The notes under the pieces were generated by a model that saw only the letters and a list, made by a program, of their open reading frames with translations, was not told the DNA's origin and searched no databases. Position numbers and translations under genes: made by a program. A stretch of 16,550 bases of DNA from Deltaproteobacteria bacterium (GTDB lineage: Bacteria; Myxococcota_A; Polyangia; HGW-17; SLPX01), in contig JAABSF010000011.1 in the NCBI GenBank assembly GCA_011390535.1, positions 1 to 16,550 of the forward strand, given 5' to 3'. Positions within the stretch are counted from its first letter, which is position 1, and each line of letters starts with the position of its first letter. Shown here in pieces: positions 5,849 through 13,965 of the stretch.

Positions 5849-7993
5849 GTGAAACTGCCTTTCAAAATAAAACTTTGGGTTAAAATTTTTGCCGCTTGCT
5901 CACTGATCACCATAATCGCCGTTGGGTCCACAGGAGTCATGAGCTATTGGATGCTACAAAAAGGGCGGCGGGATCGTGGCCATTTTTTGGACAAACATAT
6001 AAAGCGTTACCGGGATTATGTGGAAGGAGTCGGTGCAAGTATTGAAGCAATCGCTCAGGTGTTGGCCACAGATCCACGAGTCTTGAATGTTTTGGAAGAT
6101 GTCGTCTCCCATGATACAGACACCGGCCGGAGAAGTGTTTCGGCCGCCGCTTCTCCACCACCTACATCTGCTGCAGCCGACTCTTCTTCCGACGGAGAAG
6201 AAGCCACAGAGCCTACCTCACCCACAAAAAAGCCGACCGGGAAGAAAGAGAGGGGCCGTTATAGAAAAGCGGTCATGGCTAAATCCGTCAGGCGAATGAT
6301 TCGCGGAATAAAGGGGGCTCTCGCACCGGACTTCTTATTGGTGGTCGACAGCGACAAAAACCCTGTTTATCAGTATTCCGAAAAAGCTCTCGATATGGTC
6401 CCCGACAGACAACTGGTTATAACAAACCTCTTGAACCAGGTCCCGGTGAGCGGAGAGACCATGGTGCTGGCGAAAAATGGTTATCTCGTATCCGGAGCCC
6501 CTGTTCTGTCGGCCAAGCAAAAAGGACATGTTCTGGGTGCTGTCTTGATAGGAGTGAATTTGGAGCGCTATTTCCACAACTATAGAGTTCAGTCGGATAA
6601 CCGCATCCCTAAACAACACAGGCTGGTTTTGGTCAACAGATCAGGAGAGATCCTAACCTCGGTTTTTCCCCAAAACCTCTGGTCCACTCTGGAGCCACAG
6701 ATTCAAAAAGAAAACCGAGTCAAGGTGTATGAAGGAAACCGGAAGGTGGAAGTAATAAAGTGGGCCGACAAAGTTTACGATTTTACCTCTCTCAGTGTAG
6801 CGGGATATGAAAAAGACTATCAGGGTGTGGTGGGGAGACTTTACTTATTGAGGATAAGAAAAAAAGAAGATGTTTTAAGAGATCTGATGGGCTATATTTT
6901 TCCCGCTGCCATAGCTATCAGTGTTTTTTCTCTACTGGTAGCATCTCTTTTATCTTTCTGGATCACCGGCCCCATAAGAACTTTCATTCGCGCAACACGA
7001 CAAATTGTGGCCGGGGGTGGAGATCTTACCAAAAGAATAAAGGTCTCCTCAAAAGACGAAATGGGAGATCTTGCCGAAAGTTTGAACCAGCTTTTCGATC
7101 GGCTTCAGGAAATCACAGCTCATGTTCAACAGTCTTCTTTTCAAGTAGGAACCTCAAGCACTCAGCTGAGCGCGTCATCAAATCGCATGTTGGACGGCGC
7201 TAAAGAACAAGCTGTGAAAATAGAAAACTCAACCGCCGCCGTGACAGAGCTCAGCAGCTCCATTCAGCAAGTTGCCGATAACGCCATGCAGACCACCAAA
7301 GTGGCCAAGGCTACAGGAAATGATGTTACACAAGCTGTTTCAACGATGAACGAAATTAAAAACACAGTTGAAGATGCTGGTTTCCGCATCACAGAGTTGG
7401 GAGAGAGCGGAAAACGTATCGGCAAAATTGTTGAGGTAATTCGCCAAATCTCAGAACAAACATCACTCTTGGCCCTGAATGCCTCTATTGAAGCTGCTCA
7501 CGCCGGAGAACACGGGCGTGGCTTCGCCGTTGTCGCCGATGAGGTAAGCTCTCTGGCTCGAAGGGTCGGCCAAAGCGCCAAAGACATTGAAGACCTTATA
7601 GCCACAATAACAGAACAAACCGCTGAAGCCGTGCGGACAATGGGGGTCGCCATAGAAGAAGTCGAAGGGGGCACTTCCCTTGTCAAGAATACATTGGGGA
7701 GCATTCAGGAAATCGTAGACGTTATCTCCGACACAGCGACAGCCGTGCAAGAGCAAGCCCTGGCTTCCGATGAAATTGCTCGCAATATGGACGTAGTGCA
7801 ACGCATAGCTCAAGAGGTCTTGAACTCAAGCGAAGAGGCCGTGCTGCAAGGAGAGCGCTTGCAAGAGCTTGGGTTCCATCTTGAAGAGCTGGTAAAAGGG
7901 TTCAAAGTAGGCTCTATGAATTTATCATCAGGATCAGCGTCCACCACTCGAGCCTTAAACCCTCCAAAAACCGGTGAAGAAGATGAAGAATAA
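5849..7993 (+). CDS. Methyl-accepting chemoreceptor (MCP)
   Basis: A 714-residue transmembrane receptor. TM1 spans about residues 9-34, an extracytoplasmic sensor region 35-347, and TM2 348-371. A HAMP domain follows (P-I-R-T-F-I...G-G-D-L-T-K-R-I...D-E-M-G-D-L-A) to about 425, then the coiled-coil signalling domain. Its hairpin tip at about 534-569 has E-Q-T-S-L-L-A-L-N-A-S-I-E-A-A and G-R-G-F-A-V-V-A-D-E-V, which contacts CheA and CheW. The sensor region looks like a Cache-type fold, and residues about 96-135 are a Ser/Pro/Thr/Lys-rich insertion. The C-terminus ends in acidic residues with no N-W-E-T-F tether for CheR/CheB. GTG at 5849 is chosen because AGGAGG at 5837-5842 lies 6 nt upstream and the protein then starts with a basic residue before TM1. 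The ligand is unknown. It is presumably methylated by the CheR and demethylated by the CheB of this operon. Confidence 0.93.
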   Translation: MKLPFKIKLWVKIFAACSLITIIAVGSTGVMSYWMLQKGRRDRGHFLDKHIKRYRDYVEGVGASIEAIAQVLATDPRVLNVLEDVVSHDTDTGRRSVSAAASPPPTSAAADSSSDGEEATEPTSPTKKPTGKKERGRYRKAVMAKSVRRMIRGIKGALAPDFLLVVDSDKNPVYQYSEKALDMVPDRQLVITNLLNQVPVSGETMVLAKNGYLVSGAPVLSAKQKGHVLGAVLIGVNLERYFHNYRVQSDNRIPKQHRLVLVNRSGEILTSVFPQNLWSTLEPQIQKENRVKVYEGNRKVEVIKWADKVYDFTSLSVAGYEKDYQGVVGRLYLLRIRKKEDVLRDLMGYIFPAAIAISVFSLLVASLLSFWITGPIRTFIRATRQIVAGGGDLTKRIKVSSKDEMGDLAESLNQLFDRLQEITAHVQQSSFQVGTSSTQLSASSNRMLDGAKEQAVKIENSTAAVTELSSSIQQVADNAMQTTKVAKATGNDVTQAVSTMNEIKNTVEDAGFRITELGESGKRIGKIVEVIRQISEQTSLLALNASIEAAHAGEHGRGFAVVADEVSSLARRVGQSAKDIEDLIATITEQTAEAVRTMGVAIEEVEGGTSLVKNTLGSIQEIVDVISDTATAVQEQALASDEIARNMDVVQRIAQEVLNSSEEAVLQGERLQELGFHLEELVKGFKVGSMNLSSGSASTTRALNPPKTGEEDEE

Positions 7994-7994
7994 A

Positions 7995-8043
7995 GGCTCT
8001 GGTGATAATAATCTTTGCATTAGGATGCCGATCCATCAGAGCC
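7995..8043 (+). other. Intercistronic hairpin between the chemoreceptor gene and cheR
   Basis: GGCTCTG (7995-8001) pairs perfectly with CAGAGCC (8037-8043), extendable by three pairs including one G-U. The 29-nt loop contains a small GCAT/ATGC hairpin. No U-run follows directly, so it is not a typical terminator. It could modulate mRNA stability or cheR translation; this is inference. Confidence 0.35.
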
Positions 8044-8079
8044 CTACGGATTTCACTTAATGGGAGATTTTTTTTAATA

Positions 8080-9243
8080 ATGTTAGATGAGATCGCGCAA
8101 CTGTTATCCAGGCATTGCGGCATGGGAAATATTCCCAAAAAGAGATGGCGTTTTGAGTCCAAGGCTCTTGAGCGAATGAAAAAACTCGGTATCTCGGACC
8201 CGGAAGAATACTTCGCTCTCCTTAATCATCCTGTTGAAGGGCCCGCCGAGTTAAAGTCTTTGGTAGAGGCCATACGTGTCGGAGAAACCGGTTGGTTAAG
8301 ACACAAAAAGCAATTCCGCGATCTCTCTGAACACATACTCCCTCGACCCGAAATCAAGAGACTTTGGAGTGCCGGTTGTGCAGAAGGTCAAGAGGCTTAT
8401 TCACTGGCGTTGTCTTTTCTTTCACAAAACACAAACCATGATTTTACGGTCTTGGGCACCGACATATCAGAAACCGCTGTCAAAATCGCTGCAGCGGGCG
8501 AATGGCCCATAATGGCAACTGATTCTAATTTAAGATTTGAACAAAAACAATTTTTCACAGCCGTCGATAACGGCAACATCAAAGTAAAAGATGCCTTAAA
8601 AAAACATTGTTCTTTTCGTGTCCATAACCTCATGAGCGCACATTACCCAAAGGGTTTTAACCTGATCATGTGTCGTAATGTTTTGATTTACATGAGCCCG
8701 GAGGCCCGCCGATATGTAATGGAAAAACTCATTCGGTCATTGGTTCCCAACGGCTATCTAGTCCTCGGCTACTCTGAAATGAATGTTTTTGAATCGTCCC
8801 TTATACAGCCCGAGAGACATGGAGATTCTATTTTTTGGAGACGTGTTTCAAAAAACAATGTTAAAAAAGCTGAATGCGAAAAAGTGATCACCAATTCGGT
8901 ATCGAGGGCAGCGCATCGTGGGCTTGAGTCAAAGCTGAATAAGATCGATAAAACCATTACAAACGTGTTGCAACTGGAAGGTTCTTTTACAAAAGAGAAA
9001 ATCCCCCAGCTAAACAGTGATCTTCGAGAGTTGCTGGCCCGGGCCCCAAAAGAGGCCGTTGTCGAGATTGATGGTGTTGATTTTCTATGCGAAGAGGCTG
9101 CGCTGCAAATTCGCAGAGCCGCAGCTCAACAGAGGGCGAATGGCGGTGAGTTCGTATTGATCGCGTCAAAGCCGGGGACCCGCTACTGGGCGTTACGGTC
9201 CAGTCTTTCGCAATGGATGCAAATAAAAGAAACAAAGCATTGA
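8080..9243 (+). CDS. cheR: CheR chemoreceptor methyltransferase with C-terminal STAS domain
   Basis: A 387-residue protein that should transfer methyl groups from S-adenosylmethionine to receptor glutamates. Residues about 1-85 form the CheR N-terminal helical domain, with R-V-G-E-T-G-W-L-R where R-x-E-T-x-F-F-R is usual. The SAM-binding domain (about 90-255) has L-W-S-A-G-C-A-E-G-Q-E-A-Y-S-L-A-L, G-T-D-I-S-E-T-A-V, and N-L-I-M-C-R-N-V-L-I-Y-M, all CheR signatures. After a short linker, residues about 296-383 look like a STAS domain (alternating strands and helices, I-D-G-V-D-F-L-C-E-E-A-A-L-Q-I). The usual Asp-Ser of phosphorylated STAS proteins is replaced by Cys-Glu. ATG 8080 is preferred over GTG 8002 because M-L-D-E-I-A-Q-L-L-S matches CheR N-termini; GGGAG at 8062-8066 is 13 nt away across a T8 run. 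Next gene starts 13 nt downstream. Confidence 0.85.
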   Translation: MLDEIAQLLSRHCGMGNIPKKRWRFESKALERMKKLGISDPEEYFALLNHPVEGPAELKSLVEAIRVGETGWLRHKKQFRDLSEHILPRPEIKRLWSAGCAEGQEAYSLALSFLSQNTNHDFTVLGTDISETAVKIAAAGEWPIMATDSNLRFEQKQFFTAVDNGNIKVKDALKKHCSFRVHNLMSAHYPKGFNLIMCRNVLIYMSPEARRYVMEKLIRSLVPNGYLVLGYSEMNVFESSLIQPERHGDSIFWRRVSKNNVKKAECEKVITNSVSRAAHRGLESKLNKIDKTITNVLQLEGSFTKEKIPQLNSDLRELLARAPKEAVVEIDGVDFLCEEAALQIRRAAAQQRANGGEFVLIASKPGTRYWALRSSLSQWMQIKETKH

Positions 9244-9256
9244 GAACACGGATTTG

Positions 9257-12130
9257 ATGAAAACCCAAAAAGACAAAGACAAGGGTAAAAAGAAATCCCA
9301 AGCAGCTTCGGTTACTGAATCCGAAGTTAATTCCACACCTGAATCCATTTCGGAACCAACCTCAGAGACACTTTGGGATCTTCTCCTGGAAGAGGGGCCT
9401 ATATTCGTAAGAGAATCTCTGGATGTGCTCGCCCGAGATCCTTCCATTGAGACAAGCACTAGAAATTTTATAAAGGCAAAGCTCTTCGATCTTGAAGCCG
9501 CAAGCTGGTATGCAGGGGCCGAACCCTTGGCTGAAGTCACTCGTATTCTTCGTCAAACTCTTCACGGCCCTTTATCATCAGTGGAAAAGATGGAAGAGCT
9601 CTTCTATGATGGGTTAACTGCTTTAGACGCTATCCTTGCTGCCATGGCGTCTCCAAGCCCGGACGAAAAATCCATCATTGAAAATCTGGGTTACTTTGAT
9701 GGCCTCAAAAAGAAAAGAACCGACTACGAAAGGGAGTTTACTGAAGAAAAAACAGATGAGTCCCTTGAGGACGTGGAATCATCGACCAACGATAAAGAAG
9801 AGCCCTTTGACACAGGTGTTTGGGTTCCTAATGTGACCGCCGATATGGTACCGGCTTTTTTTGAGGAGTGCTCGGAACGGCTTGAAAGCCTGTCTGAAAA
9901 ACTTTTGGAGCTTGAAGAGATTCCTGATGACAAGGATTTGTTGGCTGCTCTTTTCAGAGACCTGCATACCATTAAAGGCTCCTCCGCCTTTGTAGGGCTT
10001 TCTCCCTTAAACCGTGTCGCTCATAAAGCGGAAGATCTTGTAGGTGAACTTAGGGAAGGAAAACGGCTTGTAAATACACCAGTGGTAGATGCGCTTTTGT
10101 CGGCAAAAGACGCTATGTCAAGAATTCTGCAAAGAGCCGGCTCAAAGAAATCTTTGTCCGACATGGATTTAAAGAGTTTACTCAACACTTTAAACAATCC
10201 CACAGAACCATCTTTGTCTGTTTCCGCAACCGGCGAGACCAACATGTCACATCTAAACGGCGCTCGGGAAAAGCCGAGTCTCGACGGACAACCTGTTCAA
10301 GGAGGTGCTGCAATCCAAGAGGCACAGGGAGAAAACCGTCCGAGGGTGGATGACGGCCGTAACAGGCTCTCCGGAAGAGCCACAATACGCGTGGATTTCG
10401 GCAAGCTGGATGTGTTGCTGAATCTGGTGGGTGAGCTTGTCTTGGATAGAGCTTCTGTACGCACAGTTCTGGGCAATCTTGATTCTGCGTCCAGGGCTTT
10501 GGAGACAACACAAAAATCTCTACAAAAATACAGACGCTTGTCGAGAAAGAAAACCGATTCCAGCTCCAATGCCATTCGAGATATTGTCGTTGTACATGAA
10601 GAGATGGATAGAATCAGCCGCCTCTTTAAAGAACTCGTAAGAGAGTTGGATGTATCCACCGGGAGCCTGGATTTTGTCGCCGGCAACCTGCGCGATCAGG
10701 TGATGAACCTTCGCATGGTGCCTATCTCACAAGTCTTCACAAAACACAAACGCACCGTGAGAGATCTCGCAAAGTCACTAAACAAAAAAGCAAGGTTGGA
10801 GTTGATAGGGCAAGAGACTGAGTTAGACAAAATGCTTGTGGAAAAACTGGACGAACCTCTTCTGCACTTAGTTCGAAACGCCGTAGACCATGGAATCGAA
10901 GACCCACAAACAAGGATTCGCGCGGGCAAGGAAGAGGTGGGCGTGGTGGTTTTATCCGCCAAACATCAAGGTGGACAACTAGTAATCGAAGTAATCGATG
11001 ACGGAAAAGGGTTGAACCCGGAAGTCATAAAAAACAAGGCTATCGAAACAGGTTTTTTAGAACCTCATGAAGCCGCAAAAATGGACTCCTCTTCTTTATT
11101 ACGGCTTATTTTTTCTCCCGGTTTTTCAACCGCAGGCAAGGTGACACATATCTCCGGCCGAGGAGTCGGGATGGACGTCGTTAATGAAACCGTCCGGCGC
11201 TTGAGAGGTTCAATCGATATAACAAGTGTACAAGGTAAGGGCACTACAATGACAATGGCTCTGCCACTCACGCTTGCTATCAGGCAAATTCTTCTCATGC
11301 AAGTCAGCGGTGAGTTGCTTGCTCTTCCTCTTGATAATGTAGTTCGTACGTTGGACTTGAATGAGGCCTATGTAAACACAATCGGGGAAAACATGATCTT
11401 GGAATCCGAAGAGAGCGCTTTTCCTCTAATAGACCCAAGCACACTCCTCGGTTATGCAAATCAAACAAACACCACCGATAAACAAATAGTTTGCATAGAG
11501 CTTCTCGGAAAAAGGTACGGAATAATTTGTGACGGAGTAAAAGGACAACATGAAATCGTTGTTAAAACTTTAGGCGATCTACTTCTTAGTGTTCCATGCG
11601 CCGCCGGCGCCACTCTCGTTGGAGAGCGAGTCGTGATTATTTTAGACGCTCCCTCCTTGATCAAGCGCTGGGAGGAAAATGATATCACCGGTTTTGTGCC
11701 AAGCTCTGATTCCATACCGGCACCAATAAAAAAACAAGAGCAAAAGCGTGTTTTAATTGCCGAAGACTCACCTCCGGCACGTGCTCTCATTAAGCAGCAA
11801 TTTGAGACCCTGGGCTTTTCGGTTACAGAAGCCATGGACGGCCAAGAAGCGCTTAAATTGGCCAAAAGCGAATCGTTTCATCTCATCTCAACAGATGCTC
11901 GTATGCCGCATATGGACGGTTACGAGCTCGCAAAAAATCTCAGATCGAATGCTAAAACAAAATCCATACCCATATTAATGGTTTCAGCGCTCGGGGAACG
12001 AATCGATAAGGTAAGAGGTTTTGATGCCGGGATTGATATGTATCTCGTAAAACCCACTGAATTGCCCCAACTACATGAAGCTGTATCAAAGCTATTGAGT
12101 TTCCCCCTTTCAAGGGAGGAAAAGAGATGA
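9257..12130 (+). CDS. cheA: CheA hybrid histidine kinase with C-terminal receiver
   Basis: A 957-residue kinase that phosphorylates itself and then response regulators under receptor-CheW control. Domains in order: a degenerate HPt-like helical domain (about 38-130) with Phe77 where the phospho-His should be; an intact HPt (about 195-300) with H237-T-I-K-G-S-S; a dimerisation domain (from about 372) with V-G-E-L-V-L-D; an ATPase domain with H-L-V-R-N-A-V-D-H-G-I-E (537-548), D-D-G-K-G-L (581-586) and G-R-G-V-G-M-D-V-V (634-642); a CheW-like domain (about 672-805); and a receiver (about 830-947) with D880 in T-D-A-R-M-P and K932 in V-K-P. The receiver makes it FrzE-like in layout. ATG 9257 is taken; a TTG directly before it is less likely. 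The stop overlaps the cyclase start by 4 nt. Confidence 0.94.
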   Translation: MKTQKDKDKGKKKSQAASVTESEVNSTPESISEPTSETLWDLLLEEGPIFVRESLDVLARDPSIETSTRNFIKAKLFDLEAASWYAGAEPLAEVTRILRQTLHGPLSSVEKMEELFYDGLTALDAILAAMASPSPDEKSIIENLGYFDGLKKKRTDYEREFTEEKTDESLEDVESSTNDKEEPFDTGVWVPNVTADMVPAFFEECSERLESLSEKLLELEEIPDDKDLLAALFRDLHTIKGSSAFVGLSPLNRVAHKAEDLVGELREGKRLVNTPVVDALLSAKDAMSRILQRAGSKKSLSDMDLKSLLNTLNNPTEPSLSVSATGETNMSHLNGAREKPSLDGQPVQGGAAIQEAQGENRPRVDDGRNRLSGRATIRVDFGKLDVLLNLVGELVLDRASVRTVLGNLDSASRALETTQKSLQKYRRLSRKKTDSSSNAIRDIVVVHEEMDRISRLFKELVRELDVSTGSLDFVAGNLRDQVMNLRMVPISQVFTKHKRTVRDLAKSLNKKARLELIGQETELDKMLVEKLDEPLLHLVRNAVDHGIEDPQTRIRAGKEEVGVVVLSAKHQGGQLVIEVIDDGKGLNPEVIKNKAIETGFLEPHEAAKMDSSSLLRLIFSPGFSTAGKVTHISGRGVGMDVVNETVRRLRGSIDITSVQGKGTTMTMALPLTLAIRQILLMQVSGELLALPLDNVVRTLDLNEAYVNTIGENMILESEESAFPLIDPSTLLGYANQTNTTDKQIVCIELLGKRYGIICDGVKGQHEIVVKTLGDLLLSVPCAAGATLVGERVVIILDAPSLIKRWEENDITGFVPSSDSIPAPIKKQEQKRVLIAEDSPPARALIKQQFETLGFSVTEAMDGQEALKLAKSESFHLISTDARMPHMDGYELAKNLRSNAKTKSIPILMVSALGERIDKVRGFDAGIDMYLVKPTELPQLHEAVSKLLSFPLSREEKR

Positions 12131-13962
12131 GTCAAAACACCCACTCAACAGACCTAACCGGTGTAAACGCAACTGACGGCGGAGCTTTCGACAAAGAGAC
12201 CATTAGCTTGGTCGCTCTAGTGGGGAGTGGTTTGGTGGCAAAGAGCTTAAGCCAATCATTTGAAGACACATCAATAAAGCTCTTTACCATCGACACTCCA
12301 TCAGAGTTGCCGAGCTTCGCAAACAAGAAGAATGCTGATGGGATATTGATCCCTGCAATAACCGCTGATAACGATGTAATCTCACTAGCCCTTGAGGCTC
12401 AAAGAAGCTCACCAAAAAAGAGACCGTCAATTATAGTTTTAGGTTTGGACGAAACTCATCGCAAAAAGGCCCACAAGATTCCAGGCTCCTTTTATTTGGA
12501 AATCCCTCACGGACGTAGTGAGTTGGTTGAGATTGTGCAAAGAGCTTGTCGAAGACGCAGGCTGATAGCGCTCATCGATGACAGCGAGTTGGTTCATATA
12601 CACACGGTTCCAGTCCTTACTGAGGCCGGATATGATGTCATCTCGGCAAAAGACGGCATTGAAGGCGTTAGAATCATCCGGTCAAAGAGACCGGATCTCG
12701 TGATTTCAGATATCGAGATGCCGGAAAAAAACGGCTATGATCTTTGTCGCGAGATTAAAGATGATGTCGAGTTACGATCAACCCCGGTGATGATCTGCTC
12801 CGCCCTTGGAGAAGCCGCTGACTTGCAAAAAGGTTTTGATTCCGGCGCCGATGATTATCTGGTCAAACCCGCCGTACCCGAAGAGTTGATAACAAGAACA
12901 AGGAACCTGCTCGCGAGCCTGAAACTAGCCGGCAGAGAAAAAATCCTGGTTGTTGAAGACAGCCCACCGATAAGGCAGATGGTTGCCGACGGACTCAGCC
13001 GGCAGGGTTTCGATGTAAAGACGGCAAAAGACGGTAAAGAGGGTTTTGAGATGGCAAAAGAGGTTTTTCCCGACCTCGTCATTACAGACTATGACATGCC
13101 CCGCTGGACCGGCTTTGAGTTGGTTGTGGGGTTGAAAAAAAACCACCGAACTCGAGACATCCCTGTAATGATGCTCACTGCCCGACAGACGCAACGAGAC
13201 CAGGCACAAATGAGAGCCGCAGGCCTTACAGCATACCTGGTGAAACCTTTCAGTATAGACAAATGCGTTGCTTTGGCCGAGAGGCTGCTGGCGGAAAGAC
13301 GGCTTTTGGATTACAAAAAGGCTTCTCGTCTCTATCTTTCAAAGGGAACCACAGAAGCCGCGGAAGCCCAAGCTGCAATGAGAAAAGTAGGAGCCAAAAG
13401 GGCGAAAGAGTGCACAATGACCGTACTTTTCAGTGATATTTGCGGGTTCACATCTTTAAGCTCAAAAAAAACCCCCGGTGACATCGTAAAATTGTTAAAC
13501 ACTTACTTTGACCTTTTGTGTCCTATTGTGCTGGAAGAAGGTGGCGATATCGACAAATTCATCGGGGATGCCATTATGGCGCTGTTTGAAGACAGTCAAG
13601 AAGAATCGGGTGCAGTGAAAGCGGTGCGAGCGGCTCTGCGGATGCAAGAGGCAATACAAAAGGCAGGTGAAAAATCAGAGACTAAGTTGCTCAGTAGAAT
13701 TGGCATCAACACCGGCCCTCTCGTTAGAGGCGACATTGGCAGCCGTCATGTACGGCGTGATTATACAGTGATTGGAGATACGGTAAACCGTGCACAAAGA
13801 TTCGAATCTCAAGCGCCAAGCGGTGGTGTTTTGATCAGCGAATCAACTTTTAAGCTATGCAAACATGTGATCACCGCAAAAAAGAAAGTAAACCTGAAAA
13901 TGAAAGGCGTCAATGAACCTGTGACTGGATATGTTGTTACAGGACTGACCCAAGAGGAATAA
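12127..13962 (+). CDS. Multi-receiver response regulator with class III nucleotide cyclase domain
   Basis: A 611-residue soluble protein. Residues about 25-142 look like a degenerate receiver without the phospho-Asp. Two intact receivers follow: about 145-265 (D195 in S-D-I-E-M-P, K247) and 272-392 (D321 in T-D-Y-D-M-P, K373). The class III cyclase domain covers about 425-605: metal-binding D437 in F-S-D-I-C-G-F-T and D481 in F-I-G-D-A-I-M, substrate residues K477 and T547, and transition-state N554/R558 in V-N-R-A-Q-R. Lys plus Thr is the pattern of class IIIb adenylate cyclases, so cAMP is the likely product. ATG 12127 overlaps the cheA TGA as ATGA, with GGGAGG at 12114-12119, so synthesis is probably coupled to CheA. 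With no CheY in the operon, this is the apparent output, activated by phosphotransfer from CheA (inference). Confidence 0.9.
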   Translation: MSQNTHSTDLTGVNATDGGAFDKETISLVALVGSGLVAKSLSQSFEDTSIKLFTIDTPSELPSFANKKNADGILIPAITADNDVISLALEAQRSSPKKRPSIIVLGLDETHRKKAHKIPGSFYLEIPHGRSELVEIVQRACRRRRLIALIDDSELVHIHTVPVLTEAGYDVISAKDGIEGVRIIRSKRPDLVISDIEMPEKNGYDLCREIKDDVELRSTPVMICSALGEAADLQKGFDSGADDYLVKPAVPEELITRTRNLLASLKLAGREKILVVEDSPPIRQMVADGLSRQGFDVKTAKDGKEGFEMAKEVFPDLVITDYDMPRWTGFELVVGLKKNHRTRDIPVMMLTARQTQRDQAQMRAAGLTAYLVKPFSIDKCVALAERLLAERRLLDYKKASRLYLSKGTTEAAEAQAAMRKVGAKRAKECTMTVLFSDICGFTSLSSKKTPGDIVKLLNTYFDLLCPIVLEEGGDIDKFIGDAIMALFEDSQEESGAVKAVRAALRMQEAIQKAGEKSETKLLSRIGINTGPLVRGDIGSRHVRRDYTVIGDTVNRAQRFESQAPSGGVLISESTFKLCKHVITAKKKVNLKMKGVNEPVTGYVVTGLTQEE

Positions 13963-13965
13963 TCG

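Noticed and set aside
7995..8043. Hairpin between the chemoreceptor gene and cheR considered as a terminator
   Set aside because: No T-run follows the stem; the nearest one is 25 nt away next to the cheR ribosome-binding site.
8002..8079. Upstream GTG start for cheR adding 26 residues
   Set aside because: The extra residues have no counterpart in CheR N-termini and the frame passes through the intercistronic hairpin; ATG 8080 fits the family.
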